Assembly (NCBI GenBank): GCA_932521035.1
Contig: OW051492.1
Span: 9,734,001 to 9,798,000, forward strand
Reading direction: 5' to 3'
Origin: Oscheius dolichura
Taxonomy: Eukaryota; Nematoda; Chromadorea; Rhabditida; Rhabditidae
DNA: 64,000 nt
The notes beneath the pieces were generated by a model. That model saw only the letters and a program-made list of their open reading frames with translations, was not told the DNA's origin and ran no database searches. Positions 56,191-64,000 of the stretch are shown in pieces. Numbering within the stretch: position 1 is the stretch's first letter; each line of letters opens with the position of its first letter. A program made the translations under genes and the position numbers.

Positions 56191-56995
56191 CTAGGGGTTG
56201 TACTCGATAGGGAGGTTCTTGCGACGAACCATTCCATCGCCCTGGAACCACTCGCGGCGGAACTGCTTGGCGGCACCATCGGGGGTGTTGGTCCACTCGA
56301 TCGTGATGCGGTCGTTGTTGGTGTCCTCCTGGCCGTAGGCGAAGGCGTCGCAGCTGACGGCCATCAGAGTGGCTTCCTTGGGATCGAGGACTCCGCAAGC
56401 GGGATCGACGCCCAAGCGCTTCATGTTCCTATTTAATTTAATTAATAAATAATAATTAATTTTTTACGTCGTTTTGATAGCCCAACCAATGCGACGAGCG
56501 GAAGAGTTCGAAATCTTGATGTGGTAGGTGTGCTTGTCGTCGTAGGGCGAGTTAAAGACGATTTTACTTCCAGGCTGGGTTTGGATATCTCCTGAAAAGA
56601 TTCAAATTAATTTTAAGCCCTAGATCGTCTTGATACCCAGCCAGGTTCCCGGTATTGTAGAGGCTATTCTAGAGCTCGCCTGGATTTTGGAATTAAAACA
56701 GCCAAAAGCGGGCATTCTTTTACGTTTTAATAGCCCAGAACGTTTCTGTAGGTGAAAGAGCCCCAAAAGAACGTTTTAAAGGGGGGTTACTGTAAGAAAT
56801 TTCCAAAATTAGGCACTATTCGTCGTTTTGATGGCCCAGAAGGTTTCCATCGCTCAAAAAAGGCACAAGAACGCGTTTTAGAGCCAAAAGACAGTAAGAA
56901 ACCAGAAGTCTTGGTTTAAGAGAACAAAAGGTCCTTGAGAAAGGAGAGAGACAAGAAAAAGCCCAAAACTTACCAGGGGGAACGGATTGAGCCAT
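56191..56995 (-). CDS. msp: Major sperm protein
   Basis: MSP is the cytoskeletal protein that drives crawling of nematode sperm and is also secreted as an oocyte-maturation signal. Three exons join in phase: 56995-56974, 56591-56468 and 56428-56191, giving 127 residues, the exact usual length. Landmarks are [60 protein letters not shown] and [26 protein letters not shown] (minus) lies at 56172-56167, close to the stop. Most C. elegans MSP genes lack introns; here there are two. Changes such as SSP for the common NAP near residue 26 are mild. Codons in exon 3 are strongly biased, as expected for an abundant protein. Confidence 0.98.
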
Positions 56996-56999
56996 CGTT

Positions 57000-57080
57000 G
57001 ATTGATGTTTGGTTGAGGATTTGGGACAGCCGGTCCGTTTATATACTACATTTGACCCTAAATTTGACCAAATTTAACAT
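57000..57080 (-). promoter_or_regulatory. Presumed MSP promoter region
   Basis: This is the sequence directly upstream of the MSP start. On the minus strand it has an AT-rich stretch with TATATAAAC near 57040, a fair TATA-like element about 45 bases before the ATG. No other regulatory motif is claimed. Confidence 0.4.
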
Positions 57081-57089
57081 GTTAATGAG

Positions 57090-57345
57090 GGAGAAGCAGA
57101 CTGGCGAAGCCTACGTTGTGGATGCTAAAGAGAGAGAAGCAGACGCGTCGAGGCAGACAGTTTTTACAGGGAGAGAAGCAGAGGGGATTAGGGCAGACAC
57201 TTCTTGAGAAGGGGAGAAGCAGAACGGGATATTGACCAGACGGTAGAGGATTAGGAGAGAAGCAGAAACAGACTGTATAGGCTAGGCGAGAGAAGCAGGA
57301 AGGCAGTACTGGCCAAGCGGGAGAAGCAGAACCTGGAAAGGCACC
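57090..57345. repeat. Irregular tandem repeat of GGGAGAAGCAGA
   Basis: About eight copies of GAGAAGCAGA or GAGAGAAGCAGA occur at steps of roughly 25-40 bases, joined by unlike spacers that often contain GGCAGAC or ACAGACTGT. It lies 100-350 bases upstream of the MSP start. Confidence 0.75.
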
Positions 57346-58190
57346 CCGTGTCCCGGGCGGCATTCCTCGGCTATTTACGGACCGTTTTCGAAGATTTAAA
57401 AATGTACTTCGAGAAGAAATCCAGGGCTATCAGCCAAGCTAAAATTCAGTCGAAATTACTCCATAGAAAAGACTGTATGAGCCAACATAAGCAGAAATGA
57501 TCGGCTTTGAACATTTATGGCTGCCAAGACTTTTCTGGCGAGCTATTTGAGCTGAAATTTGACTGGATGATAGCTCTGGATTTCAGCTTCATGTAGGTTT
57601 TTAAATATCTAAAAATGTGCCAGAAATATCCGAGATATATGGCCAGCTGGGCCATGAACCATTGCTATTCGCTCTCTGGTCCATTGCTCCCAAGGTTTAT
57701 CCTCCTCCGAAGAGAGGATTCCCTGATCAGGATCAAAATGTGCGCGTTCTCATCTCCTTAAAGAGGAGCGGCAGAATATCCATTAGTATATTAGGGATAA
57801 ATAACTAATAGGAGAGTGGGAGCGAGTGTTCCACCCGTCTCTCTTCTTCTACAGTCTTCTTAAATCGTCTTCGCTACGGGACTTATTGATCAAATAGGCT
57901 TTTTCAGTAACCCTGAACCACCAGCAAGGAAACTAACTATAGATCTTCAAATTAAAGTCTTGAAAAGCGGTGGAATTCCAGTTGGTAACGGACCAAAGAA
58001 CGGGGATCACAGTTCCCCCAGTTTCCGTGTAATCCCACTGGATGGGACTCCCCTTTCTCGGTTTTACGACGGTTTACAACCGGGGGGATAAAAGTCAAAA
58101 CCTTCCAGTTTCATCTCGAATTGACTTGGCCCTCCCATTCTGCTAATGGTGGTAGAACGATCTGGCTCGGTCACCAATATTCTGGTCTCT

Positions 58191-58283
58191 TGCACCCGTA
58201 AAATATCGGCAAGACAAAGGCGTCACAGTTTTGTAACAGTTTTGAATAAAGATGATCCTCCTGCCGAGACTCTACGGGTGTAG
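58191..58283 (+). mobile_element. Family A hairpin element, core shortened
   Basis: TGCACCCGTAAAATATCGGC and CTGCCGAGACTCTACGGGTG flank GGCGTCACAGTTTTGTAACA; about nine core bases present in other copies (ATATAA region) are missing. Confidence 0.85.
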
Positions 58284-58808
58284 GGGAAAAAGGACCGTGC
58301 CGAATGATCCTTGGTTATTCTCTGTTTTGAAAAATGAAAGAACACGGCTGTCTGACGTAGATTCCTCTTTGTTTTCCTCAATAATGACCACTCATCTCTG
58401 TCTAGATCAATGCCTCAATATCATCTATCCCTCTCTATCCAGCCGTCTGTTTTTTTGGCCGGCTTCTATTCACGTTCTCTCTCTCATTCATGTTGTTCAC
58501 ATTCAATAGCGCTTCATCCGTATTCAGCCAAAGATCTGGGCCTATTATTATAGCCATTATTGTTATTTCCTCCTCTTTTATACAGTGTTTCAAATAGGAA
58601 AAGATCGGACCACTGGGGGTTTTTAAACCTCAACTCGGGATTATTGTGGTTCTTGACCCGATTATGCAGTAATTTGGGTTCCTCTAGACCTCAGCTAGAA
58701 CGTTAAAACTACCATTTCTACAAGAAAAATGGTCCCGAATGGAAAATAATCTCATCTTTAGCGCGACCTGGTTATTTGAACGACCCACTCCTCGATAGTC
58801 CGTTCCCC

Positions 58809-58910
58809 CGCACCCGTAAACTCTCGGCAGGGGAATCATCTTTTTTCAAAACTGTTACAAAACCGTGACGCCTTTATATCTTTATCTTGCCGACACTTTA
58901 CGGGTGCAGG
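58809..58910 (-). mobile_element. Family A hairpin element
   Basis: CGCACCCGTAAACTCTCGGC and TTGCCGACACTTTACGGGTG flank the reversed core. Outer CTCGATAGTCCG and CGGGCTATCGAGGACGGAG are also inverted copies, giving arms of about 45 bases. Confidence 0.88.
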
Positions 58911-61900
58911 GGATCGGGCTATCGAGGACGGAGCTGTTTGAACCAGATCAGGTCTCCTAGCCTATTTGGGAGCTATTTTCAACGGCCTAAGGTCCCGTCT
59001 GGAAATCTTTTGAACCAGAAACATCTCCTCTATTAGCTCTACTTCATACTGTAATAAAATAACCTGTTGATTGTGCCTAGGATGCCCTCTTTTTTTGCCT
59101 CCTGACGGCGAAGAAGAATCCCCCCTAAATTGACTCCAATTATGGCTTGTTTATACCGTTGCCCTCGTTCTGCCCTCTTCTCCTCCCGTGTCATTAGTAT
59201 TCCCAGTCCTTCTCCACCTCTTCTACCCTATTATAATTCCACTCCTAGTCTTATTCCTGTACTTTTTTTCCAATCGAAACCCTCGGGATCCATGATGCCA
59301 AGGGGTTTACCGGCTTTATTCCCTGGATTTTTGGATTGAAACATCATTTCTGGGCTTTGGAGGGCGGAAAGAACATTTTGAAACCGATCCACTCCTTTAT
59401 TTTGTCTACTTTTTCCTTCAGGATCCGAAATTAGCACCCTCATCCCGATTTCCTAACCCTTCCTGGCCTTCCACGTGTCCGGATCCATTGTTCCATTTCC
59501 CATTTCCCACGGGAAGATCCCCCCTTTTATCCGGGGATTCTGATAATTTCTCCATCTATACGAGAACTTCTTTCCCAGGTTCTTAATTAGGAGCTTGTCT
59601 CCCTTTTCCCGGGCTTCATACATAAAAAACAAGGTGCCCCGCTCTTCTCAATGTGTCACTTCATCCAGTAGTTCATCCACGGATAATCCCCTCTTCGTTT
59701 TAATCCCAGAGTTTGTTTTCTCGATTTCCCGGTCATTTAAAGGTCTAAATTGGCGCTTCCTCTCTTCTGGAACGTAAAAGCTCCGGGGCTAATGGACCCC
59801 CAGGTGAACCTGGCACCCCCCGGCTATATCAGTCAGTCGTATCTCCTCGTCCTCCTCTCAAGGGGCACCTGGGTACCATGGCAACATTTATCTCAGTAGC
59901 CAGTCTGCCGCGCCTTCCATCAGCCTCCAATTCCCATAGAGTATCACACTCTGCGACTTTCGTAGACTTTCGTGGACTTTCGTAAAAGGCGGGAAAAATA
60001 AGTGGCGCTCCATTTTCGACCATTTAAATCTTCATTTTGGGGCGGGAAACAGTATTGTAAGCGCGCCACAGTCCAATCCTTCCAGCTGCCGAGATTTCAC
60101 GGGTGCGACGACCAAATCCTGAAACTTTCCTTCCTTCCCCCCGTTTCACTAAATTTTGCTCCTGTTCTTTCCGGAACTCTTCCGAACATCCTATTTATTT
60201 TAAAAAAATTTGATTTCTGAACCTTTCCGCCCTTTTCCTCCTAGCAACCCGTCAACGTTCACTTCATTTCAAAGTGGGAACCACGATTTTGAAATTGAGT
60301 CCGTCTAGTTTAATCTGAGCACATTCTCAGAAGTTATAATTAATTTTCGAGTCGCTAAAAACGTCAGAAATAGAAAAATTGTACCTGGAATGGACTACGG
60401 TAGTCCAAAGGGCTCAAAGATCCACTACAATAAGATATTTTCGTAAAATTTCGAAATTGAAAGCTTCTCTGGCTCATTTTTGGTGGAATGCTTCATTTTC
60501 CCACGTGTTTTCACTATTTCTACATTTTGGTGACAATTCTTTGCCCATGTTTTGACAATGACGTTTTCTAGGAAATAAAAACGTTTTCTATGAGAAAATT
60601 AAAATTATAGGCAAGAAAATGGAAGAAAAGAAGAATTACAGCGATTTTTGGAACCCAGGGTCTTTTTTGCCCTAGTTGGCGCCTTTTCGACTCTCAAATA
60701 GCAAAGAGGACGACGAAGAGAAGGAGAGGGAAAGGAGGGAGGAGGGATTGTTATGCTATCGAGACTCTCGTTACCACACACAGAGACACACACATACACA
60801 CACAGCCAGCTGATTTAGTCCTCGGGGGGCCGGAGGAGGAGGAGGGGGGAGTGAAGAAGTGAAACGAGGAGAGCGGGGGGAGAGAGCGAGAGAGAGACTG
60901 CCCCCAGCCTCGAATAGAACATTGTCGAAATGAGGACGCAGCGGGGAGGGAGGACCACGAGAGAGGGCGCAGCAGGGGGACCCCCGGCCGGCCGTCCGGC
61001 TGGGCGGCGGACAGAGGACGACGAGGGGGAAGAGGCCGTCTCTCTCTCTCGGTGGAGGGGGGCAGAGACGCAGATACGCCTGTCATTTAGCCGGGGCACC
61101 CGGCTAGGAAACAAATAAGATGACTGTTTTTATTTATAACAGCTATTATTCTCTACTCTGGGCTATCTATTTTTAAACTTTTTAAAGACTATTTTTAGCC
61201 GGCATTTTGAAATTTCCCTTTGAGATTCTCAGAAGCGGAGAAGTGCGAAAGATCTCGCCGCTTTCTAGGCGCCCTCTCTATCGATCCGAGCGCATTCTCT
61301 TCACTTTTCCACTGTCCACTTCAGGAAAATTTTGTCATTATACTCTTTGTTATACTTTAAACTATTCATAATATGTGAATTTGAATGAAAATGTCCAGTA
61401 TTTTGGCGGTTTCCAGGGTAATTTCGTCCAGGAGGCTCCCCTTTTCTCCATTTTTTTCACTCTTCTTTCTAGAAAATCCTGAATATTATCGATTCTAACG
61501 TATTTCCCTTAATTTTCTACACCTAGAATGTATCATGTTAACCTGAAAAGCGCCAAATTTTGGAAGGTTTCGGTGCAATTTTGGCTCAAAAGCCTCTTTG
61601 GCGCCTTTCTTTCCTCTTTTTTTAAATTGGGATATTTCCACCTCTATTATGATTCGACGAATACGTAAACCCCCTCCATATTTATATAATTTTACCAAAA
61701 AAAAAATTAGAAATTTTAGCAGTTTTCAAAGCAATTTCTCTCCCTTCCCACTGCTTTTATTACTGTTATTGCTTCTCTCTAGGGAAATTCCCAATATTTA
61801 TATACTTTTAGGTGTTCTCCAATTCTAGATTTATGCAATTTAAGCCAAGATTTTAGAATATATCGAGTTTTTGGAGTAAGTTTAGCTTGTAGACCCCTTA

Positions 61901-63321
61901 TCGCGCTCTCTTTCCTTTCCCGGTCACTATATTATGAAATTTTTAGATATTCTATCTATCTATACAATTTCTAGAATCCTGTACAACCAAATCATTAAGA
62001 TTTGAGCAAAAAATCAGCAGAATTGACGCGTTTTCGATATAATTTGGGGGTTTCCGCTCTTTAGCGCGCTACCTTCCCTTTTCGGCTACTTTAATTTGAA
62101 ATTTTCGATATTTTCTCATTCTATACACTTTCAAGGGTTCTTAATATTTGTATCCATAAGATTTTAATGAAAAATCTCTAAATTTGAGGAGATTTCCATG
62201 TAATTTTGGCTTTTCCGCTCTTTGGCGCGCTCTCTTCCCTTTCTTCCAATCAAATTGATGAAAGTCCACATATTACCCATATTTTTCTTGGGTTTTAAAG
62301 GTTATTAGGCTTCAGTTTAACGATATAACAGAGAAAATGTGGAATTTAGGCAATTTTCACTGTGTAATTTTGACTCTCGGGCCTGCTGTTGTCCTGCAAC
62401 CCCTCCCCATCCCATCATCACATATTTTATGGATTTTCCAACTTTCAGCAGGGAGAGAGAGCTTTGTTTGTGTTTCATAAATGTCATGTGATCGACCAGA
62501 TCACTCTCGGCTTTCCATTATTACTTTGAAAAGTTAAACAAGAACAAAAAAAAATCAATGATGACCCCGAAAAAAACCGGGCACTACACCTACCGTCCGG
62601 GGCACTCTCCTTCCCTTCCTTCTTCTCGTTTTTTGTTTTGTTTTTCATTACACAGCCGGGAAGAAGAGGTTTTCTCACGCGTATACACTTGATTTTTTAA
62701 TAGTTGGTGTACTCTTTTTAGCAAATTTCAGGCGAGTTTTGGGAGGGCGGCGGGTAAGGACCGGGAATGGCGGTCTTCTCCAAAATTTCTGGATTTTTCA
62801 CAGTTTTTGAACTTATACCCCTTCCGCATTGAGTTTATAATATTCCTGAGAATATTTCGTACCAATAAAATTAAAAAAATTGGACCAAAAAAGTCGGTAT
62901 TATGTCGAATATCCTTAATTTCAGTCATTTTGACCCTAAGTTCTTCCAATATTGCCGTTTTTTTCCCCCATTAAAGTCCCTTTTGTTATTTCCCATTAAA
63001 CGAGGGTAAAGATCGCGTCTAGGCACCTCGTTCCACCATTAAAATCGGGCAAAAACCGGCAATTTTCTTTAATTATGCACTGCAAAATCGCTTTATTCCA
63101 CCACACTGGCAAACTCTCTTCTATTTCGTCTTTATTCTTCGAAGAAGTCTGGATTACTTCTAGATAAGCGGAGTAAAATTTCAGTCGCAAAATCCAGAAA
63201 AACGGTGTTCAGAAGGAGGAAATTACTAGCTAGACAGGTGAAAAACTATCTGATTACCGAAAGTTGGGCCGTTTTTCTGTCTAGAATCGGAAAAATGGAG
63301 AAAGTTGGAGGAACTTTCGCT

Positions 63322-63469
63322 CTCGGCCCCCGATAGCCCGATCCCCTGCACCCGTAAAGCCTCGGCAAGACAAAGAGATAAAGGCGTCATAGTTGTGTAG
63401 CAGCTTTGGATAAAGATGGACCTGCTGACGAGACTTTACGGGTGCAGGGGATTGGGTAATCGAGGGCCG
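63322..63469 (+). mobile_element. Family A hairpin element, best full-length copy
   Basis: The outer arms CGGCCCCCGATAGCCCGATC and GATTGGGTAATCGAGGGCCG join the usual inner arms CTGCACCCGTAAAGCCTCGG and GACGAGACTTTACGGGTGCA. The whole 148-base sequence can fold into one long hairpin around the core. Confidence 0.88.
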
Positions 63470-64000
63470 AACCTGGACTCTATTTCGCAATTCTAACCAC
63501 TTTTTTTTAGTCAAATCTCCCCGTAAACCTTCTTCTTCCTCTCAATTTATCCCTGTAATCGTGTTATTTCCCCGGCCGTTCTTCCCGGGCGTTCTTCTCC
63601 GCGCCTCTCTTCTCCTAATGCTAATCCCTTTAGTTCAGCGCTTTGCTGATTTCTCTCCCTTCCCATTCCTTCTCTCCATGGCTTCTCCCCGTTTTTCTCA
63701 TCTCTTGTCAGAGACTAATCAGAGATAATCGAATAAACACCGGAGGAGGATGTCTTTTCTCCATTTCCCGCCACGCCCCCTGGCCTTTCATCCCCCTTAT
63801 CAGCTTCCAGCCCCCTTCTGTTTTTTTCTTAACTTTTCCTTTAATTTAGATTAATCTCTGTATTAAAAATAATATATTTCAGTTTTTTTCTCCACACACA
63901 AACAGACGCGATGCAAAAACGCGTCGGGAGACCAGTTGATTCATATAAAATACGAAAAAATTTAAAGAGCCGGCAACGTTTTGCAGAATCCATCAAGGAT

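Larger units (their letters stand above)
57346..64000. other. Repeat-bearing stretch without genes to the window end
   Basis: No coding region is supported. Besides the family A elements listed separately there is a lone arm at 60087-60107 (GCTGCCGAGATTTCACGGGT), a CA-rich run at about 60776-60804, a GC-rich block at 60820-61110 with AGAG and CTCT runs, and AT-rich sequence with repeated TTTTGGC, GCGCGCT and CCTTTCC words at 61900-62260. A first exon of a gene to the right cannot be excluded. Confidence 0.45.

Noticed and set aside
56011-56436. Plus-strand frame over the MSP gene
   Set aside because: It is the antisense shadow of the biased MSP exon 3.
60751-61114. Open frames rich in Pro, Arg and Ser
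   Set aside because: They come from GC-rich and CT/AG-repeat sequence; opposite-strand frames are equally open.
1-64000. CRISPR array, bacterial operon or phage genes
   Set aside because: Repeats lack uniform spacers; all recognised genes are spliced and of animal type.

Overview
This window is nuclear DNA from a nematode, most likely a rhabditid. The evidence is a full-length 127-residue major sperm protein gene, many small GT-AG introns ending in TTTTCAG, TTTCAG-type acceptors just upstream of start codons that look like spliced-leader sites, and dispersed TACTGTA words. There are no bacterial features and no operons of bacterial type. Gene models were joined by hand from splice signals and reading phase; weak joins are stated.

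Layout. 46-5727 (+): a Nup153-type nuclear-basket nucleoporin with three RanBP2 zinc fingers and a long FG region, followed by an inverted fragment of its own 3' end (about 6663-6838). 8234-9032 (-): a small unrecognised spliced gene. 8988-11190 (-): a TFIIIC subunit of the GTF3C3/TFC4 type (TPR protein), apparently short at its C end. 11199-12830 (-): an unrecognised, perhaps repeat-borne gene whose stop lies 9 bases from the GTF3C3 start. 12977-15768 (-): adenine phosphoribosyltransferase with a 2.2 kb intron. 16788-19006 (+): a ZIP zinc transporter, convergent with a small Lys-rich gene (19304-19750, -). 21207-25239 (+): a two-CUB, one-LDLa, single-pass membrane protein of Neto/SOL-2 architecture. 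25.3-36.4 kb: no gene I can support. 36476-38637 (+): a calponin-homology protein with strongly biased codons. 40722-41997 (-): the 3' end of a two-finger C2H2 transcription factor with a PLDLS motif. 42-55 kb: an accessory-looking stretch with an unrecognised 447-residue helical protein, an EGF-like membrane protein, a type II membrane protein and several broken gene copies. 56191-56995 (-): MSP. 57-64 kb: repeats only.

The main structure beyond genes is a dense set of short inverted-repeat elements (MITE-like). Family A (about 100 bp core, longer imperfect arms), family B (about 210 bp) and family C (about 150 bp, ends CTGTCTAACTGTGGC) occur at dozens of places, mainly in introns; one family A end appears to be read as protein in the 45.8 kb gene. 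The housekeeping genes (nuclear pore, TFIIIC, APRT, zinc transport) do not form a pathway; they are separate transcription units, except the GTF3C3 pair, which could be a gapless trans-spliced operon.
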